DNA of 11,162 nt from Dunaliella salina (GCA_002284615.2 MU069519.1:588573-599734), one strand, 5' to 3'; counted from the first letter of the stretch, positions 6,801 through 11,162 are shown. A program made the numbers and translations. The notes: generated by a model from the letters alone, not told the origin.

Positions 6801-8469
6801 TGGCCAGGAGGAGATGATTACCGTTCGTTCACGACCAGTTCGCTAATTAAAAAATTCTGAGGCTCGGAAACGAACTTGAAAAAAAGATTTTGGGGCCCCT
6901 TGACGAAATCCTGACAAACCCCAAAAAATATTTATTTCCCCCAGTTTCGGCCCTGACGAACTAAACGAACTCAAAATTATAGGAGGGCAAAAGGTGCTTG
7001 ACACCCCCCCCCCCCCCACCGGAGGTGCTGGAAGAGTTCTTTCCCCCTTGAAGGCCCCCATTCATGTTGGACGAATTGAAAATTTAATTCCGGCAAAACT
7101 TCTGACGAATTAAGAACGAACTGCAGACGAACTCCGAAATTGATTTTTGAAGGCCCTGACGAACCTCTGACGAACTTCAAAAATAATTTTTCAGGGTCAG
7201 CCTGACGAACTGGTCGTGCACAAACGGTAGCTTGTATCCTTCAAGGATATGTGTCTTCCAAGGATGCATGTCCTCTAAGGATATGTATTCTCGAGAGGAT
7301 GGTGGGGGAGGCCCCAGCCACTCTGCCTAGTGCAAGGCCATGCCGTCATCCGCCTGTCTTCACATGCCATCGGCTGAGAAGCAGGGTGCTGTCAACAAGG
7401 AATTGCTATGCTTCATCATCAGTTCCGAGTCCCCTTCCTTGATGCTGAACAACAAGTAACTGGACGCAGCCTTCACAAGTGCTTCTTGGAGCAGCTCCAG
7501 CATGAGCATGGTAGAGAATACAACAGGAGAATTGATGAGGCAGCCTGTGTGGCTGCACACAACTGTGCAATCCGAGGTTTCCTATGTTGTGTATTCGTTT
7601 GGGCTGCTGCAGAGTGGGCAAGACAGACAGATGGACAGGTTTTGCAGCATTTGTCAGCTCTTGTGCAAATGCTCGCGAAATGTATCGTCTCTCAGCACAA
7701 TTTTCTGTTGCAATGAGTTGATGAATTGATTTCTTGGGCTGCAAAACCCTCACCATACCCACTTTCAGATGATTTTTTTAATTTAAAGCTTTATTATGTA
7801 CCAACAAATGTAACATGGAATTTTATGTAGCAAAGTTTCTCAGGCGGCGTCATACCTAATATGTATCTACTGTATAATTTTTCATAAATCAGGCTCTGTT
7901 TCTCGTGCACTTGGTTATACCCTAGTTGACCATGGATTTGATTGTGTGGTTTAGAAGCTGACGTGTGTCCCTTCTTTTTGACCCTGCCAACGTTGCAGGA
8001 ACGGGGATGTGCGGATGCTGGAGGTCTTACTGCAAGCAGGCGCTAAGAGTATACCGGAGTTTGTCCACTATCACACCCCTCTCCATGCTGCTGCCAGTAA
8101 CGGCCACCTCCCCGCCTGCGTTACACTGATCCGGGCCCAAGGGGTTGCTGCCACCCAGGTAATAGCAAAGCCCTGCTTCAAATGTGTCTCGTCTTCCAGC
8201 TAGCAGAACCCCTCATTGGTTTGCATGGTTTTAAATGTGCATGGTCCAGCACAGGAGTTTGTGGCAAAACTCCTCCAAGCATGCTTGTGCCCAGAACGGA
8301 AGATCAATGGCTCTGCTGTGATGTCAAGACGCATGACGAGAGCGCCAGTAAGCTGACCCTCAATTATTTCAATGATGCGCTGGTTTTGCAGGCTCTGGAT
8401 CGGAACGGCAAGACTCCTGCTGACATGACAGGCTTGGCGCATGTGCGAGCTGCCTGCAGAGTGGCTTGA
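767..8469 (+). CDS. ankyrin-repeat protein gene, nine-exon model
   Basis: Joining 767-828, 1002-1085, 1161-1343, 1634-1770, 3395-3528, 4018-4090, 5211-5287, 7999-8158 and 8392-8469 gives one continuous frame of about 328 codons to a TGA. All introns begin GT and end AG. The product has a short basic N-terminal stretch followed by seven to eight ankyrin repeats, seen as successive G-x-TPL-x-A-A-x-x-GH/GD and VLL-x-x-GA units. Ankyrin repeats are protein-binding helix pairs, and no catalytic domain is visible, so the partner and role are unknown. The gene may start upstream of 767, and the 1085/1161 junction is uncertain. Long introns carry several mobile elements and exon-fragment duplications. 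Expression is not shown by sequence alone, but the intact downstream frame argues against a simple pseudogene. Confidence 0.8.
829..1001 (+). other. intron with (GT)n at the donor
   Basis: The 173-bp interval starts GTGTGTGTGTGTG and ends TTGCAG (the G of AG is at 1001). The 5' splice site sits inside a dinucleotide repeat whose length may vary between individuals, giving several equivalent GT dinucleotides but only one preceded by AG. Confidence 0.5.
1002..1085 (+). CDS. ankyrin gene exon, first ankyrin helix
   Basis: After CATTGCAG the frame reads QVCEGKPMPTIKG and then SPQDILLAAALKGDLGML. The D-ILLAAALKGDLGML segment has the A-A-x-x-GD-L-x-ML spacing of an ankyrin repeat. The ankyrin-like reading extends to 1105, but the frame reaches a TAA at 1109-1111. 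The donor proposed here (AAAG/GTGATT at 1086) is one way to avoid that stop in phase with the next exon. A frameshift or disrupted exon is the alternative. Confidence 0.55.
1156..1191 (+). repeat. 12-bp tandem repeat inside coding sequence
   Basis: GCAAGCTTTGAT occurs twice (1156-1167, 1168-1179), followed by a diverged third copy at 1180-1191. As the unit is four codons, it adds QALM-type repeats without shifting the frame. Confidence 0.9.
1161..1343 (+). CDS. ankyrin gene exon with in-frame 12-bp repeats
   Basis: The exon reads ALMQALMQVLHRCDKVPLLL, an acidic linker, then NHQDPVTGRTPLS, the start of a clear ankyrin repeat. It ends at T1343 before GTGAGAG. That base joins TG of the next exon to make the Leu of TPLSLACERGK. 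The 3' half and the donor are well supported. The 5' boundary is weak: the acceptor GTGCAAG has no pyrimidine tract, and the same frame is open back to 1136. Confidence 0.65.
1344..1633 (+). other. intron with TTACAT-type tandem repeat
   Basis: A 290-bp phase-1 intron from GTGAGAG to TTTGCAG. At about 1370-1417 it holds a loose tandem array of CATTA/CATTTA units. No gene is visible inside. Confidence 0.85.
1634..1770 (+). CDS. ankyrin gene exon, repeats 2 and 3
   Basis: The exon continues the repeat as LACERGKLGMVRLLMTKGAD followed by V, the canonical second helix and hairpin. It then starts the next repeat with ISPLMWASGCGHAGITA. It ends in phase 0 before GTGAGC. This is one of the clearest exons. 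Its last 21 bases and donor are duplicated 111 bp downstream. Confidence 0.92.
1750..1980 (+). repeat. 111-bp tandem duplication spanning the exon end and donor
   Basis: GGTCACGCC at 1750 recurs at 1861, followed in both copies by GATCACAGCGGT, AGCAT, a purine-rich GGGAAGG block and a TACAT-to-TGCCTATGC stretch. The second copy keeps a GTAAGC donor at 1882, so a decoy 5' splice site sits 111 bp into the intron. Confidence 0.85.
1976..2045 (-). other. tRNA-like A-box and B-box pair, SINE-like or tRNA relic
   Basis: Read on the minus strand, TGGCGCAGTGG (2036-2026) matches an internal RNA polymerase III A box and GGTTCAAGTCC (1998-1988) matches a B box. The distance between box starts is 38 bases, shorter than a normal tRNA. 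I cannot fold an acceptor stem, so this is not a functional tRNA gene. A tRNA-derived short element or a chance match is possible. Confidence 0.3.
2181..2473 (+). pseudogene. fragment resembling a PiggyBac-type transposase zinc ribbon
   Basis: A frame in the intron reads KKRRQSCVYC, then RRNASWCRACVSAFCHS. The order basic patch, CxxC, about 13 residues, WCxxC, then C resembles the C-terminal zinc ribbon that follows the DDE domain in PiggyBac-like transposases. After that the frame becomes unstructured up to a stop at 2473. No DDE domain or terminal repeats are visible nearby, so at most this is a relic. The family call rests on Cys spacing alone. Confidence 0.3.
3091..3394 (+). repeat. three decayed upstream copies of the ankyrin exon start
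   Basis: The TTGCAAG-acceptor block recurs at 3091 (as TCGCAAG), 3141 and 3228 before the intact copy at 3385. The copies read KLLEEGEADAF, then VLRAAGEAGAFSPASNGWTV, then VLLVEGEADEFFPATNGRTV. All match the intact exon's VLLAEGEADAFFPATSGRTA. The first lost the CAG acceptor, the second changed it to CGG, and the third keeps CAG but hits TGA at 3337-3339 after an 11-base loss relative to the real exon. Confidence 0.88.
3395..3528 (+). CDS. ankyrin gene exon, repeats 3 and 4
   Basis: Starts after TTGCAAGCAG in phase 0 and ends GATGTCAG before GTGTGTAG in phase 2. It encodes VLLAEGEADAFFPATSGRTA, then AMEAARGGHTACLELLLEMG and GIDV. Together with the previous exon it makes GHAGITA-VLLAEGEAD, a textbook ankyrin helix pair. 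It is the only one of four tandem copies with an intact frame and both splice sites. Confidence 0.92.
3529..4017 (+). other. 489-bp intron with GGATA repeat and hairpin
   Basis: Phase-2 intron from GTGTGTAG to TGCGCAG. It holds an imperfect GGATA/GGATAAGATA pentanucleotide run at about 3538-3570. A hairpin spans 3909-3948: AGTGAAACCCT (3913-3923) pairs perfectly with AGGGTTTCACT (3933-3943), and the stem continues outward past a one-base bulge. No other gene is seen. Confidence 0.8.
4018..4090 (+). CDS. ankyrin gene exon, repeat 5
   Basis: The first base completes an Arg codon. The exon then reads QANDLDGTHPMLEAAAHGHL followed by DALK, the loop, first helix and start of the second helix of one repeat. 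It ends in phase 0 before GTGGGC. At 73 bp it is too short to stand out by ORF length, but the D-x-DG-T-x-P-x-x-x-AAA-x-GHL pattern and both phase matches are convincing. Confidence 0.9.
4605..4700. repeat. G-rich/C-rich inverted stretch inside the hAT-like element
   Basis: A GGGTTTTGGGTGGGGGG block at about 4622-4638 is followed by CCCCCACCCCAACC and CCCCCCCAAACCCCAC blocks at about 4661-4690, able to fold back. Between them GGATTCGAATC (4644-4654) resembles a B box on the minus strand, with no convincing A box. Confidence 0.5.
4708..4957 (+). pseudogene. BED-type zinc-finger fragment of a hAT transposase
   Basis: Inside the hAT-like element a + frame reads KEKGPKWDYVTPVQ, then KCKLCEHVYHGARGAWCIRQ, HLLQVAGSGVASC and a short tail to TAG at 4955-4957. 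The W-x-YVT lead, CxxC pair, R-x-HL and G-x-x-V-x-x-C order match the DNA-binding BED finger at the N-terminus of hAT transposases, with the zinc ligands intact. The frame is open back to 4586, but that upstream part is G/C-homopolymer sequence and not protein-like. The catalytic RNase H-like domain is absent, so this is a truncated transposase or a finger-only derivative. Confidence 0.75.
5211..5287 (+). CDS. ankyrin gene exon, repeats 5 and 6
   Basis: Starts in phase 0 after GCCGCAG and ends GCTGCCAG before GTGATG in phase 2. It encodes VLMRTRGAKVNQTDKSGQTC, then LLLAA. Joined to the previous exon it gives HLDALK-VLMRTRGAKVNQ, and joined to the next LLLAAR-NGDVRMLE, both standard ankyrin geometry. 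The intron before it interrupts the repeat at the same place and phase as the one before 3395. Confidence 0.9.
5323..5353 (+). repeat. G-quadruplex-type GGGGGT minisatellite
   Basis: Five G runs of 3 to 9 bases are separated by single T residues. The tract lies 36 bases into the intron on the sense strand, so the pre-mRNA could form a quadruplex next to the 5' splice site. A GCGCGCGTGTGTGT tract follows directly. Confidence 0.9.
5376..5651. repeat. long inverted repeat, 47-bp arms, 182-bp loop
   Basis: Bases 5376-5422 and 5605-5651 are reverse complements at 46 of 47 positions; the only difference is C5613 against the A paired to T. Each arm contains GCAAGCATATCAAGGCAACA in one orientation. 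The near-identity implies recent origin or conversion. A transcript through it would form a long double-stranded stem. Confidence 0.93.
5528..6140 (+). other. unidentified ORF remnants in intron
   Basis: Three short overlapping + frames (5528-5794, 5773-5988, 5826-6140) have Lys/Glu-rich, fairly protein-like composition but match no family I know. At 5899-5927 and 6060-6090 a WSK motif preceded by Cys occurs twice (CKVEWMWSK and CRKMNWVWSK, in different frames). Both are embedded in similar DNA that begins CAGGYCAAG, suggesting a diverged tandem duplication. It may be decayed mobile-element coding sequence. Confidence 0.3.
6196..6269. repeat. two short perfect palindromes
   Basis: AGTCCTGC (6196-6203) pairs with GCAGGACT (6208-6215) across a four-base loop. 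TGTTGTACA (6251-6259) pairs with TGTACAACA (6261-6269) across one base. No flanking function is apparent. Confidence 0.8.
6718..6818 (+). repeat. imperfect direct repeat left of the inverted-repeat element
   Basis: GCAAGCACACTGGCTAGGAG (about 6719) recurs as GCAAGCGCACTGGCCAGGAG (about 6791), both followed by GAGA and TGATT. The spacing is about 72 bp. The right-hand copy abuts the element at 6819. Confidence 0.75.
6819..7229. mobile_element. 411-bp inverted-repeat element (MITE-like) with GACGAA motifs
   Basis: The 24-base ends (6819-6842 and 7206-7229) are inverted copies at 22 of 24 positions; each carries the shared block CACGACCAGTTCG. Both ends begin or finish with TA, so a TA duplication as in Tc1/mariner-type elements is possible but cannot be separated from the repeat itself. 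The interior has no coding frame. It carries about ten copies of (T)GACGAA(C/A)T or AACGAACT on the + strand, and a 14-base C run at 7004-7017. Confidence 0.82.
7238..7305 (+). repeat. 17-bp tandem repeat
   Basis: CCTTCAAGGATATGTGT, CTTCCAAGGATGCATGT and CCTCTAAGGATATGTAT follow each other, then a decayed fourth unit. A related TATCC/ATATATCCTCAAGG sequence lies on the other side of the element (about 6757-6784), so the element may have landed in or beside this array. Confidence 0.8.
7999..8158 (+). CDS. ankyrin gene exon, repeats 6 and 7
   Basis: The first base completes an Arg codon. The frame reads NGDVRMLEVLLQAGAKSIPE, FVHYHTPLHAAASNGHL and PACVTLIRAQGVAATQ, giving one and a half near-consensus ankyrin repeats (TPLHAAASNGHL is the canonical motif). 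It ends in phase 0 before GTAATAG. This is the longest downstream exon and among the most certain. Confidence 0.95.
8159..8391 (+). other. 233-bp intron before the last coding exon
   Basis: Phase-0 intron from GTAATAG to TGGTTTTGCAG. Part of it is open in the frame of the next exon, but that reading has no ankyrin character. No embedded feature is seen. Confidence 0.85.
8392..8469 (+). CDS. ankyrin gene last coding exon and stop
   Basis: Encodes ALDRNGKTPADM followed by TGLAHVRAACRVA and TGA. This is the DRNGKTPADMA-type cap repeat that commonly closes an ankyrin domain. No domain follows. The exon is itself the first unit of a decayed tandem array extending to about 8740, so the present stop codon may reflect that expansion. 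Confidence 0.88.
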   Translation, partial: ALDRNGKTPADMTGLAHVRAACRVA

Positions 8470-8740
8470 ATCACGCGGAGCGCTGCTGACTTGACAGGCT
8501 CGTACGCTGCTGACTTGACAGGCTTGGCACATGTACGCTGCTAACTTAACAGGCTCAGTGCATATTCAAGCTGCCTGTAGAGGTGGATTCAATTTTGTGG
8601 CTCGGCAGATGTAAGAGCTGCCTTCAGAGTGGCTTAAATCATTCAGGTCGACGCAAGTATGAGCTGCCTGTGGAGTGGTTCAAATCATGTGGCTTGGCGC
8701 ATGTACAAGCTGCCTGCAGAGCGGCTTCAATCATGTGGAG
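8415..8740 (+). repeat. degenerate tandem copies of the last exon
   Basis: Units of 24 to 65 bases repeat GCTGACTTGACAGGCT, TTGGCGCATGT, GAGCTGCCTGCAGAG and GGCTTGAATCATG in order, with internal losses. Clear starts lie near 8481, 8505, 8536, 8601, 8654 and 8693. The copies after the stop lie in the 3' untranslated or downstream region and are not an open frame. A stray related block (GAGCTGCCTGTCGTG) appears near 9238. Confidence 0.88.
8610..8614 (+). promoter_or_regulatory. candidate TGTAA polyadenylation signal
   Basis: TGTAA lies 141 bases after the stop codon. In chlorophyte algae this pentamer is the usual polyadenylation signal, but it is short and frequent by chance, and another copy occurs at 9261-9265. 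Confidence 0.25.
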
Positions 8741-9309
8741 TGTTCCTGCCTCCTTTGTAGCACAGTTGCTTCACTGCTCAACATACGTGGTGGTTTGTTC
8801 AAGAGTAGACAGCCTTATTTGTGCCAGTAGGATCATGCTAGTTTGTGGTGACGCTTTTGTACTTCTCAAAGGCAAAATGCATCTCAAAAAACTGTGAGTG
8901 CCATGATAATGTGGCTGCTTGGCAGGGAACTTTCCATATGGTTCTAGGTGCATGTGTTCATGCCTTGTAGAGCATAGCGTGCAACATGTTTATCAGCTAG
9001 TATTAGCACTTGAATGCAGAGAGGAGCTTTGCTAGGTTACACCTATTCTGCCTCTTTTTTTCTCTGCGAGTGCATGCACGCGTGCATAAGCCCGCATTTA
9101 CTCCCCCACCGTTATCATTTTCATGAAGCACCCTGTGGTAGAGAATTATGCACTCAATTTTGGCGGTATCTGTTTGGAAATCCCACAATGCACAGATTGG
9201 GAGAATCGCAGTTGACAGCTGTTTCTGATCGCCTTAGAGCTGCCTGTCGTGTTGGGCTTATGTAATTCCAATTCAATCCAGAATTGCACAAAGCAGCAAT
9301 TGAGTACTG
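8741..9309. other. intergenic stretch, no recognised gene
   Basis: Short frames occur on both strands, including one at 9014-9265 ending LRAACRVGLM that echoes the ankyrin gene's C-terminus. None has a domain or a convincing start. I see no RNA gene. Confidence 0.5.
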
Positions 9310-9536
9310 TACTGCTCCGTGACCAGCGCGCACCCCCTTTTTCAGCAATTAAATTTCTCCACTATGCATCAGAATGCACCCTGCTCAAAGGTTTTGACAC
9401 ACACCGTTACGCACCTTGACGCACCTTTATGCATCTTTATGCACCATTCCGCACCTTTTCGCAACCCCCTGAAAAACCCCATTACGCATTACACACCCCT
9501 TGAAAAAAATATTTACGTAATGGTCACGAAGCGGTA
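9310..9536. mobile_element. 227-bp inverted-repeat element (MITE-like)
   Basis: TACTGCTCCGTGACCA (9310-9325) and the reverse of 9521-9536, TACCGCTTCGTGACCA, agree at 14 of 16 positions. Both ends start with TA, as in the 6819-7229 element, and a longer target duplication is not evident. The interior is non-coding and contains a 10-bp tandem array. Confidence 0.6.
9405..9465 (+). repeat. 10-bp periodic GCACC array
   Basis: GCACC or a one-base variant recurs every 10 bases at 9411, 9421, 9431 (GCATC), 9441, 9451 and 9461 (GCAAC), separated by T-rich pentamers such as TTGAC, TTTAT and TTTTC. The spacing equals about one DNA helical turn. Confidence 0.88.
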
Positions 9537-9752
9537 AGGTATGACATTTAATACATTTATGATGGCTGGAAGGCTGTGCAATCATGCATCCAGTGGGTGT
9601 CAGCTGCTGCTGTCATAGTTCTCTTTTCTTTCTGCCTTTTGCATTAACCTTCAATTCATGGAGGCCATGATTCAACAGGTGCCACACCAACATTTAACAT
9701 TCCTGCTCACCTTATGGCTCTCGAGACTTGTGTCTCCTTTTCCTCTATCAAT
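9537..9752. other. no recognised feature
   Basis: AT-moderate sequence between the small inverted-repeat element and the minus-strand ORF. I see no gene, repeat or structured RNA in it. Confidence 0.5.
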
Positions 9753-10004
9753 TTAGGGAGACTCCCCGGGTACTTGTTGCAGACATTCTATTTGCTCTAA
9801 ATCTAAGGCCAAAAGCCAGGCAACCTGACAAATTTCTGTAGCGTTGTTGGAAGCACCTCGGCCCAGGGCCTGGCACCCAGGAGTAATGTTTGTCTGAAGG
9901 CTATCCTCGAAGATGATATCCCTGCCTGATACTAGATTATCTAGCGCTAATCCAAAGGGGATTTGGATGCGTAGCAGCTCCGTGTGCGACGCGTACATAC
10001 CCAT
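9753..10004 (-). CDS. hypothetical minus-strand ORF, possible retroelement fragment
   Basis: An 83-codon frame reads MGMYASHTELLRIQIP, then DNLVSGRDIIFEDSLQTN, and ends LQQVPGESP. Composition is protein-like. The VSGRDIIFEDS segment loosely resembles the SRDVxFDE motif between integrase and reverse transcriptase in Ty1/copia polyproteins, but no other polyprotein motif is adjacent. It could be a decayed retroelement piece, a short exon of an unrelated gene, or chance. Confidence 0.25.
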   Translation of the reverse strand: MGMYASHTELLRIQIPFGLALDNLVSGRDIIFEDSLQTNITPGCQALGRGASNNATEICQVAWLLALDLEQIECLQQVPGESP

Positions 10005-10035
10005 AGGATCGGGAAGAACACCTCGTTCTATGGGT
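9999..10035. repeat. 8-bp inverted repeat
   Basis: ACCCATAG (9999-10006) is the exact reverse complement of CTATGGGT (10028-10035), with a 21-base loop. It lies directly beside the telomere-like tract. Confidence 0.7.
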
Positions 10036-10070
10036 CAGGGGTTAGGTCAGGGTTTAGGGTTTAGGGTTAG
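10033..10070 (+). repeat. interstitial telomere-like repeats
   Basis: The tract contains GGGGTTAGG, TCAGGG, then GTTTAGGGTTTAGGGTTAGG. At least two perfect TTTAGGG units (the plant and many-green-algae telomere type) are flanked by degenerate ones. It is short and internal, as expected of a break-repair scar or ancient insertion and not of a chromosome end. Confidence 0.85.
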
Positions 10071-10139
10071 GAGGCCTTCTCTGCTTTTAACCTGCAAAAT
10101 ACATTGTTTTCTTTTAATTGGCTTTTCATTTTAGCACAG

Positions 10140-10283
10140 AATGGTGTAAGACATCGCGCACGAAGTCCAGCAATTTTTGCGCTGTCCGACGGTGGTCTCG
10201 GATTTCAATTTGGTGCACTTCGGGTCACCAGCACCTCCCGCTGTGCAGCCTACACAGCCCCGGCCCCCTGCCACACGCAATGA
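10140..10283 (+). CDS. possible SYLF (Ysc84-type) domain exon fragment
   Basis: A strong acceptor context (long pyrimidine tract, then TTTTAGCACAG) precedes a frame with no ATG start that reads NGVRHRARSPAIFALSDGG, then LGFQFGALRV, and reaches TGA at 10281-10283. PAIFALSDGGLGFQFGA closely resembles the G-x-WS-x-PAFF-x-L-x-GGG-x-GFQ-x-GA core of SYLF lipid-binding domains as I remember them. Only about 20 residues match, the usual Trp is absent, and the rest of the domain is not visible downstream. This may be an exon edge (GT at 10213 is a potential donor) or a relic. No upstream exon was found. Confidence 0.33.
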   Translation, partial: NGVRHRARSPAIFALSDGGLGFQFGALRVTSTSRCAAYTAPAPCHTQ

Positions 10284-10430
10284 TGCCTGGTGACCCTATA
10301 GTCCACCGATGTCGAAGTCGCAAAAAGAAAGCGGGTTTGCAGCAGTCAAAACAAACCTGGTTTAGCAACACAAGCAAGCATGCACTTGCACACACTCTAC
10401 CAAAACAACTCACATTTCCCCTACCGAGAT

Positions 10431-10479
10431 GCAGCTTCCATGCACCAATGCAGCAACTGCATTGGTGTATGGGAGCTGC
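10431..10479. repeat. near-perfect hairpin, 23-bp stem and 3-base loop
   Basis: Left arm 10431-10453 and right arm 10457-10479 are reverse complements at 21 of 23 positions. Both exceptions would be G-U pairs in a + strand transcript. The core is CACCAATGCAG-CAA-CTGCATTGGTG. The three-base loop makes it cruciform-prone. Confidence 0.93.
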
Positions 10480-10499
10480 TGCAGCACTGTCTTGTTGAC

Positions 10500-10625
10500 T
10501 GCTGCACGCATGCAACCTTGCATGCAGGCTTGCATCCAGCCAGAAGAAATCACCAGTTGCATGCTTCATTCTGCACACATGATGCTGCTCATGCATGCAT
10601 GCATTGCGCTGCTGCTGCGTGCTGA
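10500..10625. repeat. TGCATGCA-rich palindromic tract
   Basis: The self-complementary GCATGC core recurs, with GCATGCAA-CC-TTGCATGC near 10507-10524 and CATGCATGCATGCAT near 10591, followed by GCTGCTGCTG. It is simple-sequence-like with no coding evidence. Confidence 0.8.
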
Positions 10626-10636
10626 CCTACATGTGC

Positions 10637-10662
10637 CATGCTGTGCGAACATGCTGTGCGAA
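10637..10662 (+). repeat. 13-bp tandem duplication
   Basis: CATGCTGTGCGAA occurs twice in direct succession (10637-10649, 10650-10662). Confidence 0.95.
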
Positions 10663-11122
10663 CACCACACGCAGCTTAAGCCTTAAGCAGCAATCTTAGC
10701 TTGTGGACACTAATTATATCATTGATGGGTGCCTCTATTATTCCCAATGCAAGGCAGCTTTTGGACGTCTGCAATACGCAATACAAAATATTACTCACCG
10801 AGTTGATTTGCACTATCTACTCTATGGCCTTGCCAGTCTGGCCATTTGTGCGCTTTCAGATTGACGCAAAGAAGAACATTGAATGAACACGAACCAGGTG
10901 TGATTACTCACCACAATCGCAGTGCACACACAAAGGTGCTTTGCCCGCCAGTCATCAGACCTCTCCTGGACCCGCCAGGCAAGCGCGCGAACAAGGCAGC
11001 TGACTGGTTGCAGGCGCAATTCACCTATTAACAAGCCGCGATCCGCCCTGCGTATTTCGCATCAGTTGCATCGGTACCGGGTGAAAAAACAGAAAGCAAT
11101 GGCAGGAGCGTGCACGCATGAG

Positions 11123-11126
<4 letters not shown>
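10663..11126. other. no recognised gene
   Basis: Short overlapping frames on both strands (10701-10886, 10822-11034, 10846-11031) show no domain, no convincing start context and no splice-linked partner. I see no RNA gene here. Confidence 0.5.

Positions 11127-11162
<36 letters not shown>
11127..11162. repeat. (CA)n microsatellite at right edge
   Basis: Uninterrupted CA dinucleotides run to the last base. In orientation this is the reverse complement of the (TG)n at the left edge. Confidence 0.97.

Larger units (their letters stand above)
5288..7998 (+). other. 2.7-kb intron, repeat-rich
   Basis: Phase-2 intron from GTGATG to GTTGCAG. In order it holds a G-quadruplex tract, a 47-bp inverted repeat, ORF remnants of unknown identity (about 5528-6140), small palindromes, a direct repeat near 6718-6818, an inverted-repeat element (6819-7229) and a 17-bp tandem repeat. 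Bases 7310-7990 contain a few short frames but nothing recognisable. The acceptor has a pyrimidine stretch (CCCTTCTTTTTGACC) just upstream. Confidence 0.82.

Noticed and set aside
9014..9265. ORF ending LRAACRVGLM as an alternative last ankyrin exon
   Set aside because: Only about seven residues resemble the gene's C-terminus, and the preceding sequence has no ankyrin pattern. It is probably a stray copy of the array.
9405..9465. Regularly spaced short repeats suggesting a CRISPR array
   Set aside because: The unit is 10 bp with 5-bp conserved blocks and no spacers of suitable length, and the genome is eukaryotic.
10701..11034. Overlapping ORFs of 61 to 70 codons near the right edge
   Set aside because: They overlap on opposite strands, and none has a domain, a start context or a splice partner.

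Overview
The window is nuclear eukaryotic DNA. It has GT-AG introns of about 0.2 to 2.7 kb, dinucleotide microsatellites at both ends, short TTTAGGG-type telomere-like repeats and several decayed or non-autonomous DNA transposons. Moderate base composition, repeat-rich introns, TGTAA motifs and TTTAGGG units suggest a chlorophyte green alga. A Dunaliella-like alga is my guess, but the species is inferred and not proven.

One gene dominates. On the + strand, exons at 767-828, 1002-1085, 1161-1343, 1634-1770, 3395-3528, 4018-4090, 5211-5287, 7999-8158 and 8392-8469 join in compatible phase. They encode an ankyrin-repeat protein of about 330 residues or slightly more, with seven to eight repeats behind a basic N-terminal segment. 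About 1 kb of coding sequence is spread over about 7.7 kb. The six downstream exons (1634-8469) and the 3' part of the third are strongly supported by ankyrin consensus. The 5' end is less certain: the true start codon and the junction at 1085/1161 are unresolved.

The introns hold most of the unusual material. Intron 1771-3394 carries duplicated pieces of both neighbouring exons and a fragment resembling a PiggyBac-type zinc ribbon. Intron 4091-5210 contains a 650-bp hAT-like element (CAGGG inverted ends, near-perfect 8-bp target duplication) that still encodes a BED-type zinc finger. Intron 5288-7998 contains a G-quadruplex tract, a 47-bp inverted repeat (46/47 identical), and a 411-bp inverted-repeat element full of GACGAA motifs. 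The last coding exon is followed by degenerate tandem copies of itself.

Downstream of about 8740 there is no confident gene. This part holds a second small inverted-repeat element (9310-9536), a minus-strand ORF of unknown identity, a telomere-like stretch, a possible SYLF-domain exon fragment at 10140-10283, and a strong 23-bp-stem hairpin at 10431-10479. All family assignments come from reading motifs by eye; no database search was possible.
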